From: JAEUIT01 sp044220875
GTDB taxonomy: Bacteria > Planctomycetota > Phycisphaerae > Phycisphaerales > SM1A02
Reading direction: 5' to 3'
Assembly: GCA_044220875.1 (NCBI GenBank)
Contig: JBGAQH010000007.1
Span: forward strand, 124,001 to 188,000
DNA: 64,000 nt
Positions 45,546-56,444 of the stretch are shown piece after piece (the first letter of the stretch is position 1; each line of letters starts with the position of its first letter). Under the pieces are notes generated by a model. The model was given only the letters and a program-made list of their open reading frames with translations, made no database searches and was not told where the DNA came from. A program made the translations under genes and the position numbers.

Positions 45546-48140
45546 ATGTCAGACGGTCCCACCTCAACCTCAGCCCCTCCGTCGGGCGGCTCCAAGCCAC
45601 CCACCGTCACGGCCCCCGAAGCGGCCCGTGGAGCGGGTACGCGCGGCGCGGCCGAGACCTCGACGCTGGGGATCGACGCAAACGGACCGCTCCGCTGGCG
45701 CGAGCTCTGGCAGGTGCCGACGCTCATCGTCGCCCTGACCTTGGTTGGCGGCGGCGTCTTCTACATCCTGAATCTCCCGCGCGACAACGACTTCGGCGGT
45801 GCGCTTGACCAGGTCGACGCACTGCTCGCCGACGGCAAGACCGAGCCGGCGAAGAAGATCCTCTACGACACCATCGCCCCGAAGCTCGATGCCGCCTCGC
45901 CGCTCGAGCAGGCCCGCTTCGAGGCGACCGCGGCGGATTGGCTCGCGGCTGCCCGTTCCGAGATCGGCAGCGGCGCGGCGGAGAACGACAAGCAGATCGT
46001 CGAGCGCTATGAAAAGGCCGAGAAGGCCGGCTATGAGCTCGATCGCGAGCGGCTTCTTCGCTGGGCCGCGGCGCTGGTGCGCATCGGCCGCTCCGAGGAG
46101 GCGATGCAGAAGGTCAGTCTCGTCGGGGCCGAGGGCGATGACCTCGACGCCCTCCGCGCGCACGTGCGCCGCATGGTGATGGAACAGGCCTGGACCCAGG
46201 CGACCAAGGACGAGAAGCCCGACTGGGAAGCGCTGCTCGCCGGACTCGGTCCGTTCCGCGCCGACGCATCGACCACCATCGCCGACGAGGCGTGGGCCGC
46301 GGCGCGGCAGGCCGAAGCCCGCCTCGCCCTCGATCGGCCGCGCGAGGCGGCGGACCGACTGCTCCTCGACCTACGGCGCATCGAGAGCGCCCCGGAAGTC
46401 AATCGCGGCGTCGTCCCGGCCGAGACCTACGCGGAGCTCACCTCGCTCCTCGGTCGAGCCTACGCGGCGCTCGGCGAGCCGGAGGTCGCGAAGGAAACGC
46501 TCGAGCGGGCCGTCTCGCTCTCGGAAGACAAGTCGATTGCGAAGGGCGAGGCGAATCTCCTGCTCGGACAGCTCGCCCTCCAGCGCGGCGACCTCGACGA
46601 TGCGGAGCAGCGCTTCGAGAGCGTGCTCGCCGACTATCCCGGTGAGGCGTGCTACGTGCCGGCGTTGCTCGGTCGGGCCGAGACCAGCGCCGCTCGCGGC
46701 GACCACGCCGAAGCGCTTGAGGCCTATCGCACCGTGCGCGACGCGGTGAACACCAAGGCCACGCGACGGGTCACCGCGCAGGAGACGATCGGCAGCCTTG
46801 CCGATCGCCACGATGCGCTGCTCGTCGCCGGCGAGCTCGAGCGGGCCCTCGACTACGCCAAGCTGGCCGTCGACTTCAAGCCGGGCATGGCCCCGACCGC
46901 CGACCTCATCCTGCGCATCGCGACGACTTCGCGGGCCCTGGCCGACCAGCTCAGTCAGGGAGCCGACGCCCACGATCCCGAGTACCGGGCCCGCGCCGCC
47001 CGACTCCTCCGCACCGCCGGCGAGAACTTCCTTCGCCATGCGGCCCACGAGCAGACGGTCGTCGAAAGTCCGGAAGGCTGGACCGAATCGACCTGGCTCG
47101 CCGCCGACTGCTACGAGCGGGCCGGCTGGACCGAGGATGCCCTGCAGATCTTCCGACAGTTCGTCGACTCGCGGCCCGCCGGTGACCTGCGCCGCGCCGA
47201 GGCGATCTATCGGATCGCCTGCCTTCTTCATGCCGAGGGCAACGTGAGCGAGGCGGCGGGCGAGTACTCGCGGCTCATCGAGGAGTTCCCGGAGAGCCCG
47301 CTGGCCGCCCGTTCGACGGTGCCGCTGGCCCGTTGCCTCGAGGCCACCGGCCGGCGCAGCGACGCGATCGCCCGCCTGCGCCAGACGATCGAGGGGCGCA
47401 CCGGACTCAAGCCCGAGGCGCCGGAGTACCGCGATGCGATGCTTGAGCTCGCGCGCCTGGTCATCGCCGACGGCGATCTCTCCTCGGCGGCGGCGCTGCT
47501 CGACGAGGCCCTTCGTCGCTATCCCGACGATCCGACCGTCCCCGAGACGCGCTTCCAGCTCGGCGAGTGTCGGCGCGGCCTCTCCCGCGATGCTGCCCGT
47601 CAGCTCGCCGACGGTTCGCTCTCGCCCTCGCAGCGCGACTCGATCGACACCCAGCGCATCAGCGACCTCGAGGCGGCGCGGGCCGAGTTCGAGCGCGTCG
47701 TCGCCGCCCTCGATCCGCGCACGACCGGCAACGGCGCGGGTCGCGACGAGTCGAAGCTCGATCCGCTGGAGCGAGACGCCCTCCGTCTTGCCCACCTCTA
47801 TCGCGCCGACTGCCTCTTCGACCTCGGCCGCTATCAGGAGGCGATCGACCTCTACGAGATCGCCGAGCGCCGCTACAGCGACTCCGCCGTCTCGATGGTC
47901 GCCCTCATCCAGATCGTGAACGCCTGGCATGAGCTCGGCGACGCCGATCGGGCCGCGACCGCGCACCGCCGGGCCGAGATCCGGCTCACCCAGTTGCCCG
48001 ACTCGGCCTTCCTCGAGCAGGGTTCGATCTTCAGTCGCGACGCCTGGGAGCGTTGGTTGCGCAACGCCCCGCCCGGCGCGAAGCTCGCCGCCGGCACGCC
48101 AAGCCGGGCCGGCGCGAGCGATCGGGAGACGAGCGAATGA
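45546..48140 (+). CDS. large TPR-repeat membrane protein at head of flagellar cluster
   Basis: An 864-residue protein with a Ser/Pro-rich cytoplasmic start, one membrane helix (PTLIVALTLVGGGVFYILNL, residues ~58-77) and then TPR-type helical repeats to near the C-terminus (EANLLLGQLALQRGDLDDAE, ALLGRAETSAARGDHAEALE, ALRLAHLYRADCLFDLGRYQ). TPR solenoids bind partner proteins. Its stop overlaps the next start (ATGA), linking it to the flagellar genes, but a flagellar role is only inferred from position. Confidence 0.85.
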   Translation: MSDGPTSTSAPPSGGSKPPTVTAPEAARGAGTRGAAETSTLGIDANGPLRWRELWQVPTLIVALTLVGGGVFYILNLPRDNDFGGALDQVDALLADGKTEPAKKILYDTIAPKLDAASPLEQARFEATAADWLAAARSEIGSGAAENDKQIVERYEKAEKAGYELDRERLLRWAAALVRIGRSEEAMQKVSLVGAEGDDLDALRAHVRRMVMEQAWTQATKDEKPDWEALLAGLGPFRADASTTIADEAWAAARQAEARLALDRPREAADRLLLDLRRIESAPEVNRGVVPAETYAELTSLLGRAYAALGEPEVAKETLERAVSLSEDKSIAKGEANLLLGQLALQRGDLDDAEQRFESVLADYPGEACYVPALLGRAETSAARGDHAEALEAYRTVRDAVNTKATRRVTAQETIGSLADRHDALLVAGELERALDYAKLAVDFKPGMAPTADLILRIATTSRALADQLSQGADAHDPEYRARAARLLRTAGENFLRHAAHEQTVVESPEGWTESTWLAADCYERAGWTEDALQIFRQFVDSRPAGDLRRAEAIYRIACLLHAEGNVSEAAGEYSRLIEEFPESPLAARSTVPLARCLEATGRRSDAIARLRQTIEGRTGLKPEAPEYRDAMLELARLVIADGDLSSAAALLDEALRRYPDDPTVPETRFQLGECRRGLSRDAARQLADGSLSPSQRDSIDTQRISDLEAARAEFERVVAALDPRTTGNGAGRDESKLDPLERDALRLAHLYRADCLFDLGRYQEAIDLYEIAERRYSDSAVSMVALIQIVNAWHELGDADRAATAHRRAEIRLTQLPDSAFLEQGSIFSRDAWERWLRNAPPGAKLAAGTPSRAGASDRETSE

Positions 48141-48694
48141 CGCTGCCCCGACCGACTCCCTCCACTCCACCCTCACGGCAGACGGAGCCCACCATGGTCT
48201 CGACCTCCAACGCGGGATTCTCGACGGGAAGCGACGACGGCACCTGGGCGGCGCGGATGCGCGGCGTCCTCGATGATCGCGTTGCGCTCCTTGCGGAGCT
48301 GCATGCCGCAAGCGCTCGCCAGGAGGAGGTCATCGCCGAGCGCGATGCGGTGGCGCTCCTGGAACTCCTCACCGCGCGGCAGAAGGTCGTCGATCGCTTT
48401 CTTGCCGGCCAATCGGAACTGCTGGCGTTGACCGAGCAGTTCGAGACGCAGGTCAGCTCACTCGCCCAGGGCGAGGCCGATGAGTTGCGGGGTCGTCTCC
48501 GCTCGCTCTCCGAAGGGCTCCATCAGGTGACCTCGCGCGACGAGGCCGCCCAGACGCTCCTTCGGCAAGCCCGCGAGGAGACCCGCGCCGAACTCATGCG
48601 CACCCACACCGTCTCCGGCGCCCGTGCCGCGTACGCCTCGGGGACGAACCGTCCCGCCGACGACTCCAACCGCTTCGCCGACCGGAGGGCCTGA
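48137..48694 (+). CDS. flgN: FlgN-like flagellar chaperone
   Basis: ATG 48137 overlaps the TPR gene stop. The body is almost all alpha-helical, with ARQEEVIAERDAVALLELLT, ARQKVVDRFLAGQSELLALT and EADELRGRLRSLSEGLHQVT. This fits the FlgN family, which chaperones the hook-filament junction proteins FlgK and FlgL. A second ATG at 48194 would remove a Pro/Thr-rich leader. Position among flagellar genes supports the call; the family match is by pattern. Confidence 0.6.
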   Translation: MTLPRPTPSTPPSRQTEPTMVSTSNAGFSTGSDDGTWAARMRGVLDDRVALLAELHAASARQEEVIAERDAVALLELLTARQKVVDRFLAGQSELLALTEQFETQVSSLAQGEADELRGRLRSLSEGLHQVTSRDEAAQTLLRQAREETRAELMRTHTVSGARAAYASGTNRPADDSNRFADRRA

Positions 48695-48698
48695 ACCC

Positions 48699-49841
48699 GT
48701 GAGTGCAGTCAGCGCGGCCAATCTCGCGACGACGCTCCCCTCGGCCCCGACGGCCATCGAGCCGAGCGCCAGCCACGTCGAGCCGAAGCTCGCCCGGCCG
48801 GGCATCGCCGCCGATGAGCTTGCCGACCTGGTCCGTTCCTTCACCGAGGTGACCGAGCGGCTGCAGACCACGCACACCGCGCTCCAGTCGCAGGTCGGGC
48901 AGTTGCAGGCGGAGCTGGCCGAGGCCAACGAGCAGCTTCAGCGATCGCGCGAGCTCGCGGCGCTGGGCGAGATGGCCGCGGGCATCGCCCACGAGATCCG
49001 CAATCCGCTGGGCTCGATCGCCCTCGACGTCGAGATGCTCCGCGAGGACTTCGAGGCCGTGGCGGCGCCCAACGAGCAGGCCCGCATCTGCGACCGGATC
49101 CTTCGGGCCGTCGAGCGGCTCGACCACATCGTCGGCGACGTGCTTCGCTTCGCCCGCGATCTCAAGGTGCAGCCGGTCGAGTGCGACGCCTCCGAGATTC
49201 TCGACATCGCCATTGCCGCGTGCGACGCCCCGATCCGCCGCGGAAGCGTGACGGTCGAGCGCTGCGGCGACGCAGAGGGAGCGGTCACCGTCGATCGCCA
49301 CCTCATCGCCCAGGCCCTGACCAACCTCGTTCGCAACGCTGTCGAGGCGATGGCCGAGGCCAGCGGCTCGGAGCGAACGCTTCGCGTGAGCTCGCGGCGG
49401 ACGCGCAAGGCGCTCCCCGACGGGCGGCGCGCCGAGCATGTCGTCTTTCGGATTGAGGACACCGGCCCGGGCGTTCCCGACGAGCTCGTCGAACGGATCT
49501 TTCATCCGTTCTTCACGACTCGCTCGGAAGGCACGGGCCTCGGACTCGCGATCGTGCATCGCATCATCGATGCCCATGGAGGCTCGATCGCGGTGCACAA
49601 CATCCCGCCGAGTGCCGGACGGGCCTCGGGAATGGCCGGGGGAATGGTCGGAGGAGTGGCGGGGGGCGCGGGCTTCGCGGGGGCGCGATTCGAGATCGCG
49701 CTGCCGGTGAAGGCCACGCTCCGCGCCTCGTCACGACGAACGGGCACGGCGCCGGGAAAGCGGCAGGCGGAGGATCGGCGAGACGGGGGCGACGGACTGA
49801 ACGAAGCGGTACGACGCCGCATCGGTCCGCTCGCGAGCTAG
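48699..49841 (+). CDS. soluble histidine kinase, FlrB/AtoS-like, flagellar cluster
   Basis: GTG 48699 with GGAGGG upstream is the likely start. There are no membrane helices. A coiled coil (ALQSQVGQLQAELAEANEQL) precedes the phosphoacceptor H98 in GIAHEIRNPLGS. The ATPase domain has NLVRNAVEAM, DTGPGVP and GTGLGLAIVH, and the C-terminus has an extra Gly/Met-rich loop (GMAGGMVGGVAGGAGF). It sits directly before a sigma-54 response regulator, as FlrB/FleS kinases do, and probably phosphorylates it. Confidence 0.9.
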   Translation: MSAVSAANLATTLPSAPTAIEPSASHVEPKLARPGIAADELADLVRSFTEVTERLQTTHTALQSQVGQLQAELAEANEQLQRSRELAALGEMAAGIAHEIRNPLGSIALDVEMLREDFEAVAAPNEQARICDRILRAVERLDHIVGDVLRFARDLKVQPVECDASEILDIAIAACDAPIRRGSVTVERCGDAEGAVTVDRHLIAQALTNLVRNAVEAMAEASGSERTLRVSSRRTRKALPDGRRAEHVVFRIEDTGPGVPDELVERIFHPFFTTRSEGTGLGLAIVHRIIDAHGGSIAVHNIPPSAGRASGMAGGMVGGVAGGAGFAGARFEIALPVKATLRASSRRTGTAPGKRQAEDRRDGGDGLNEAVRRRIGPLAS

Positions 49842-49869
49842 GACACCACGGGAGGCGATGGAGTACGTC

Positions 49870-51363
<1,494 letters not shown>

Positions 51364-51405
51364 ACGGCGGGAGCGGCGTCTGGCGCAACTTTGAGGGCGA
51401 GCGCA

Positions 51406-51867
51406 ATGTTCGAACGTCTTTCCACCGGCAGTAACTTCGGGGCGCTGGAGCGGGCCATGCAGTTCGCTTCCGCGCGCCAGCAGGTGATCGCCAACAACAT
51501 CGCCAACTGGGAGACCCCCGGATTCCGGCCCGCCGATGTTGACGTCAAGGCCTTTCAGGGGACCTTGGCCGAGGCGATCGAGGCCGAACAAGCTCGCCTC
51601 TCGGAAGGACTTACGGGCGAAGGCAACACCGACGTTGACGGGGGACTGCGGATCGGCGAGTCGCAGCAATGGAAGATCGGTCCCATGGGGATGGAACTCA
51701 CCCCAGAGCCACTTTCCGACAGCCTGATGGGTCACGACGGAAACGACCGCAGTGTGGAACGGATTCTGCAATCGCTGACGGAGAACCTCCAGATGTTCCG
51801 GTTCGCCGCCACCATGATGCGTCGTCAGTTCCAGTCGATTGACGCCGCGATCCGCGAACGCCTCTGA
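51406..51867 (+). CDS. flgB: flagellar basal-body rod protein FlgB
   Basis: A 153-residue proximal rod protein. It carries the rod/hook-family N-terminal motif VIANNIANWETPGFRPADVD and a C-terminal helix (ILQSLTENLQMFRFAATMM) that packs with it. ATG 51406 was chosen over an in-frame ATG at 51391 because it starts on the conserved MFERL. It is the first structural gene of the basal-body series and follows the sigma-54 regulator. Confidence 0.93.
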   Translation: MFERLSTGSNFGALERAMQFASARQQVIANNIANWETPGFRPADVDVKAFQGTLAEAIEAEQARLSEGLTGEGNTDVDGGLRIGESQQWKIGPMGMELTPEPLSDSLMGHDGNDRSVERILQSLTENLQMFRFAATMMRRQFQSIDAAIRERL

Positions 51868-51900
51868 CGAAACGGCGCTTCGATCGACGACGACCCCGCG

Positions 51901-51944
51901 ACCAACGCACCCGCCAGCACCAACGCACACGCCGGCACCAACGC
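51901..51944 (+). repeat. 18-bp tandem repeat immediately before flgC
   Basis: Two and a half copies of an 18-bp unit (ACCAACGCACCCGCCAGC; ACCAACGCACACGCCGGC; ACCAACGC) run straight into the flgC ATG at 51945. They fill the position where a ribosome site would be, and none is seen. Confidence 0.85.
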
Positions 51945-52346
51945 ATGAACGGCTCCCTCGACATCTCCACCTCGGCCCTTGCCGCCAACCGCGTTCGGCT
52001 GGACGCCATCGCAGCGAACATGGCCGCGGCGCAGGTCGGCGGGAACCCCAACGGACCGACAAAGCCGCCGAGCATCCGCGAGGTGCTCTTCGCGGTCGGC
52101 GATCCCGAGTCCGGTGCTGAGGAGGGGGTCCACGTCGCGGACATTCGCCAGATCCAGAGTTGGGTCCCGCGATACGAGCCCAACAGCAGCCTCGCGGACG
52201 CGAAGGGGAATGTCTGGTATCCCGACGTGAACCCGGTCGAGCAGCAGGCCAACATGATGCTCGCCGCCCGAAGTTATGAGGCGAATATCGCAGCCATCGA
52301 GGCCCAGAAGTCGATGACCTCGATGGCCCTGGAGATGCTCGCCTGA
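51945..52346 (+). CDS. flgC: flagellar basal-body rod protein FlgC
   Basis: A 133-residue proximal rod protein with the N-terminal helix SLDISTSALAANRVRLDAIA and the C-terminal family end YPDVNPVEQQANMMLAARSYEANIAAIEA. The middle has VPRYEPNSSLADAKGNVWYP. The usual NNxAN motif is altered to AANMAAAQ. The ATG is preceded by an 18-bp tandem repeat instead of a ribosome site. It sits between flgB and fliE as in most flagellar operons. Confidence 0.93.
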   Translation: MNGSLDISTSALAANRVRLDAIAANMAAAQVGGNPNGPTKPPSIREVLFAVGDPESGAEEGVHVADIRQIQSWVPRYEPNSSLADAKGNVWYPDVNPVEQQANMMLAARSYEANIAAIEAQKSMTSMALEMLA

Positions 52347-52423
52347 CGCGCCCGCCCGATTGAGTCCTCCGCGCGCCCGCTTTGCCGGGCTGCCGCTCGC
52401 GACCCCAGCTTTCAGAACACCCC

Positions 52424-52732
52424 ATGGACCCCCTCGGCATCGTCAACCAGATCAACCGCGTCGCACCGACGACGGCGCAGCCCGGCGGAGTCCGGAACGC
52501 GCCCGCCGGCGGCGCCGAGTTCCGCGAGGAACTGATGCGGCAGATCGGCGAGGTCAACAAGCTGCAGCAGGAAGCCTCCGGCGCGACGCAGGACGTCCTC
52601 ACCGGCAAGCGGAACGACGTTGAGGCGGTGGTGCTCGCGACGCAGAAGGCGGATTCGGCGTTCAAGATGCTCTTGGCCGTCCGCAACAAGGTCATGGACG
52701 CTTACGACGAGGTGAAGCAGATGCGAGTCTGA
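52424..52732 (+). CDS. fliE: flagellar hook-basal body protein FliE
   Basis: A 102-residue protein matching FliE, the adaptor between the MS ring and rod. It has FREELMRQIGEVNKLQQEAS, DVLTGKRNDVEAVVLATQKA and the conserved end LLAVRNKVMDAYDEVKQMRV. ATG 52424 begins MDPLGIVNQINRV; the open sequence upstream is not family-like. A 195-bp gap with no gene separates it from fliF. Confidence 0.92.
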   Translation: MDPLGIVNQINRVAPTTAQPGGVRNAPAGGAEFREELMRQIGEVNKLQQEASGATQDVLTGKRNDVEAVVLATQKADSAFKMLLAVRNKVMDAYDEVKQMRV

Positions 52733-52927
52733 TGGCTTCGCCCGCGCTGTGGAGGCGCGCGTGGGGTCGGACGGGATGGCGGCACATCTTGGAGGGAAGA
52801 AAGCCGAAAGGGACCGTTGGGCGGACGACCGCGTCGTCAGGAGGATGACGCACGACCGCATACACCAATCGCCCACTGACGCGATGTTCTTCGCGTGTCC
52901 GTGGGCCGCAGGCATGGAGGCCGGCGC

Positions 52928-54619
52928 GTGCAGGGACTTCGGCAACAGTTTGAGACCATCAAGGCCCGGATCGCGGCGCTGGACACCACCGCGAAGCTCC
53001 TGGTCGGCTCGCTCCTCGTCGTGCTGGCGATGGGGCTTTTCCTCGTTGCCCAGTACGCGGGAACGCAGGACCTCGTGCCGTTGCCCGCGACGACCGCGGC
53101 AAAGACCGAAGTCCTGAAGTTCCTCGCCGACCGCGGCGTCGCCCACGAGGAGAAGGGCGATCAGATCCTGGTGCCGCCCGATCAGCGGAACGCCCTCGTC
53201 AGCCAACTCACCGAGCAGGGCGTCGGCGGCTCGAACGCCATCGACTTCAACGCCCTCCTCGCCATGGAGACGCCCTTCGACACCGCCCGCCAGAGCGAGC
53301 AGCGTCGTCAGACCGCATTGCAGAACGTGCTGGCCCGCACGATCGCCGGCTTCCGCGGGGTGAAGGCCGCGACGGTGGTGATCTCGGCCCGGCCCAATCC
53401 CGGCGTCGGCGCCAACTCGCCGGTGCAGAGCGCGATGGTGCACGTCACCATGAAGTCCAACGAGACGCTGACCCAGTCGCAGGTCGACGCGATCGCCTCG
53501 ACGGTCGCGGGAAGCCAGGCCGGACTGAAGGCCGAGAACGTCTCGATCTCCGACGGCGAGCGGCAACTGAAGTCCCGCTCGGGACGCGATCACCTGGCGG
53601 GCGAGAACCTCGAACATCAGCAGAAGGTCGCCGAGGCCGTTCGCGAGCGCGTGATGGCCCTCCTCTCGAACATCCCCGGCGTCGTCGTCTCCGTGAATCC
53701 GCAGGTCGTGACCAAGACCGTGCAGGAGACCGAGACCAAGTACAGCGAGGGCGTGAGCACGCCCGTCTCCGACTCGCGGGTCGAGTCCTCAAGCAAGAAC
53801 GGCTCGCAGGCCGGCGCCCCCGGCGTCGCGACCAACGTCGGCATGGCCGTCGCTCCGCCGGCCAACACCGGCAACGCCACGACGAGCGAGAAGTCCGACA
53901 CCAAGTTCGAGGCCCGAATCCCCGGCACCCAGCGCAGCCAGTTCGATCCGACCGGCTATCCGCTGAAGATCGACGTCAGCGTGGCCATTCCGTGGAGCTA
54001 CTTCCGCCGCGTCTGGGACGTCCGCAACGCCAAGCCCGCCGCACCGGGCGCGGCCCCCGCGCCGACCGCCGAGCCCGACGAGGCGGCGCTGGCGGCGATT
54101 CGCGACGAGGAGATCGCCCGCTTCAAGAAGGCGATCGAGCCGCAGATCGCCACCGACGCGATCGAGAACTCGAAGAAGGGGACCGTCGAGGTCACCTGGT
54201 TCTACGACTTCGACGGCGTCTACTCGAGCAGCAATGCCAGCATCGGCGGCGGCGCCGCAGCGGTCATCGACGCCATCTCGCCCGGCATGTCGATCGGCGG
54301 CATGGTGAAGACCATCGCCCTCGGCGCGCTTGCCGTGCTCGCCTTGGGCATGATGCTCTCGATGGTGAAGAAGGCCAGCGACAAGCCCGAGCTGCCCTCG
54401 GCCGAGGAGCTCTCCGGCGTTCCGCCGGCCCTGGAGACCGACGAGGCCGACATCGTCGGCGAGGCCGACGAGTCGGCGCCGGCGCTCGAGGGCGTCGAGC
54501 TGGATGACGAGAGTCTGCGCCGCGAGCAGATGCTCGCCCAGATCAACGGACTTGTGAAGCGCGACCCGATTGAGGCAGCCGGGCTCCTCAGGCGGTGGAT
54601 GCGCGAGTCCGAGGCCTGA
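52928..54619 (+). CDS. fliF: flagellar MS-ring protein FliF
   Basis: GTG 52928 has GGAGG seven bases upstream; GTG 52895 is also in frame. Two membrane helices flank the periplasmic ring domains: LLVGSLLVVLAMGLFLVAQY near the N-terminus and TIALGALAVLALGMMLSM near residue 465. Ring-building motifs are FDTARQSEQRRQTALQNVLA and ISARPNPG. The cytoplasmic tail (LRREQMLAQINGLVKRDPIE) is the FliG-binding region. The length of 563 residues is normal. Confidence 0.95.
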   Translation: MQGLRQQFETIKARIAALDTTAKLLVGSLLVVLAMGLFLVAQYAGTQDLVPLPATTAAKTEVLKFLADRGVAHEEKGDQILVPPDQRNALVSQLTEQGVGGSNAIDFNALLAMETPFDTARQSEQRRQTALQNVLARTIAGFRGVKAATVVISARPNPGVGANSPVQSAMVHVTMKSNETLTQSQVDAIASTVAGSQAGLKAENVSISDGERQLKSRSGRDHLAGENLEHQQKVAEAVRERVMALLSNIPGVVVSVNPQVVTKTVQETETKYSEGVSTPVSDSRVESSSKNGSQAGAPGVATNVGMAVAPPANTGNATTSEKSDTKFEARIPGTQRSQFDPTGYPLKIDVSVAIPWSYFRRVWDVRNAKPAAPGAAPAPTAEPDEAALAAIRDEEIARFKKAIEPQIATDAIENSKKGTVEVTWFYDFDGVYSSSNASIGGGAAAVIDAISPGMSIGGMVKTIALGALAVLALGMMLSMVKKASDKPELPSAEELSGVPPALETDEADIVGEADESAPALEGVELDDESLRREQMLAQINGLVKRDPIEAAGLLRRWMRESEA

Positions 54620-54651
54620 CTTCCTACGAGCAACGATCGAGACGACCATCC

Positions 54652-55686
54652 ATGCGTTTCATGAAGAAGCTTCCGGGCACGATCGCGGAACTCGACGGCG
54701 TCGAGAAGTGCGCGATCCTCCTGCTGGCGCTCGAGCCCGAGGCCGCCGGAAACATGCTCAAGCAGTTGCCGACCGAGGCGGTCGAGGAGGTCACCCGCAA
54801 GCTGGCGTCGCTGGGCGACGTCTCGAAGTCGCTCGCCGAGCAGGTCATTCGCGAGTTCTACCAGCTCACGATGGCCCAGAACTACGTCAAGGAGGGCGGC
54901 CTCGAGTACGCCAAGGAACTCCTCAAGAACTCGCTTGACCCGAAGATCGCCGACAAGGTCATCCAGCAGATCCAGACCCAGGTCCAGAAGTCGCCCTTCT
55001 CCTTCCTGCAGCGGGCCGAGAGCGAGAACCTCCTCACCTTCATCCAGGACGAGCACCCGCAGACGATCGCCCTGATCGTCTCGCATCTCCCGCACCACAA
55101 GGCGAGCGAGATCCTGAAGGGCCTGCCCGCGGCGAAGCAGATCGAGGTGGTCCGCCGCATCGCCAACATGGAGCAGACCAACCCCGAGGTGGTGCGCGAG
55201 GTCGAGCTCGGCCTCGAGAGCCGCCTCTCGAACCTGCTCATGCACTCGATGGACAAGGTCGGCGGCGTCCAGACGGTCGCCGAGATCCTGAATCTCTGCG
55301 ACCGGGCGACCGAGCGCTCGATCATGGAGGGCGTCGAGAGCGAGGACCCCGATCTCGTCGAGCACATCCGCCGCCTCATGTTCGTCTTCGAGGACATCAA
55401 CATGGTCGACGGCAAGGGCATCCAGGCGGTGCTCAAGGAAGTCGACAACAGCGAGCTGTGCCTGGCCCTCAAGACGGCGAGCGAGGACCTCAAGAACAAG
55501 ATCTTCTCCAACATGTCCAGCCGCGCCGCGGAGCTCATCAAGGAGGACATGCAGTTCATGGGACCGGTGAAGGTCTCCGACGTCGAGGCAGCGCAGCAGC
55601 GCATCGTCGACATCGTGCGGCGGCTCGAGGATGCGGGCGAAATCGTCATCGCCGGCCGTGGTGGACAGAACGACCTGATCGTGTGA
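54652..55686 (+). CDS. fliG: flagellar motor switch protein FliG
   Basis: A 344-residue switch/rotor protein. The N-terminal part (KCAILLLALEPEAAGNMLKQ) binds FliF, the middle has EHPQTIALIVSHLPHHKASE, and the C-terminal domain has MFVFEDINMVDGKGIQAVLK with the charged torque helix (RAAELIKEDMQFMGPVKVSD). ATG 54652 gives the family start MRFMKKLPGTI. It follows fliF by 32 bp. Confidence 0.96.
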   Translation: MRFMKKLPGTIAELDGVEKCAILLLALEPEAAGNMLKQLPTEAVEEVTRKLASLGDVSKSLAEQVIREFYQLTMAQNYVKEGGLEYAKELLKNSLDPKIADKVIQQIQTQVQKSPFSFLQRAESENLLTFIQDEHPQTIALIVSHLPHHKASEILKGLPAAKQIEVVRRIANMEQTNPEVVREVELGLESRLSNLLMHSMDKVGGVQTVAEILNLCDRATERSIMEGVESEDPDLVEHIRRLMFVFEDINMVDGKGIQAVLKEVDNSELCLALKTASEDLKNKIFSNMSSRAAELIKEDMQFMGPVKVSDVEAAQQRIVDIVRRLEDAGEIVIAGRGGQNDLIV

Positions 55687-55697
55687 GGTGACGCCGG

Positions 55698-56444
55698 ATG
55701 ACCCTCGTGAAGGCACATGCCGCGGCGCGTCACCTTGGGGGCGCGGTCAGCTACGACCTCGCCGACTTCAAGGCGGAGGCGGCGCGGATCCTCGCCGCCG
55801 CGAAGGTCGAGTCCGAGCGGCTGGTGCGCGAGGCCCGCAACGAGTCGCAGCGGATTCGCACCGAGGCGGCCGACAAGGGACGCATCGAGGGCATGGCGTC
55901 GAGCCGCGAGGAGGGCTTCGCCCTGGGCAAGTCCGAGGGCGAGGCGATCGGTCGGCGCGAGGCGCAGGCGTCCTACGCCGAGCGGCTCGGAGTCCTCTCC
56001 GATCACTGGTCGGAGTCGCTGCAGCTCTGGGAGGTCAGCCGCGACGCGCTGATGCGCGAGGCGCGAAAGGGCGTTCTCCAGCTTGCGATCGGCATCGCCT
56101 CGCGTGTCGTCCAGCGGATGATCCGGGCCGACCCGGACATCGCCCTCGGCCAACTCGAGATGGCCCTCGAACTGCTCGGCAAGACGACGGCGGTCTCCGT
56201 CTCCTGCTCGGTCGAGGACCGCGAGCTCCTCGAGGCGAATCTTCCGATGGTCCTGGAGCGCCTCGGCGCGACGCTCGACGTCACCTTCGCCGCCGATCCG
56301 CAGATCTCGCGGGGCGGCGTGGTGGTGCGGGTCGCCGAGGGGGGCGTGGACGCGACGATCGAGACGCAGATGGACCGCATCGCCGAGGCCCTGCTGCCGG
56401 CGGCGCCGGGCGGCCATGAGGCGAAGTCGCGGGGCGGCGCATGA
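55698..56444 (+). CDS. fliH: flagellar export regulator FliH
   Basis: A 248-residue protein fitting FliH, the stator-like partner of the FliI ATPase. The N-terminal half is a charged coiled coil (ESERLVREARNESQRIRTEA) containing AxxxG-type steps (GMASSREEGFALGKSEGEAI). The C-terminal half has QLAIGIASRVVQRMIRADPD and RGGVVVRVAEGGVDATIETQ, the usual FliH/SctL end. Its stop overlaps the fliI start (ATGA). Confidence 0.88.
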   Translation: MTLVKAHAAARHLGGAVSYDLADFKAEAARILAAAKVESERLVREARNESQRIRTEAADKGRIEGMASSREEGFALGKSEGEAIGRREAQASYAERLGVLSDHWSESLQLWEVSRDALMREARKGVLQLAIGIASRVVQRMIRADPDIALGQLEMALELLGKTTAVSVSCSVEDRELLEANLPMVLERLGATLDVTFAADPQISRGGVVVRVAEGGVDATIETQMDRIAEALLPAAPGGHEAKSRGGA

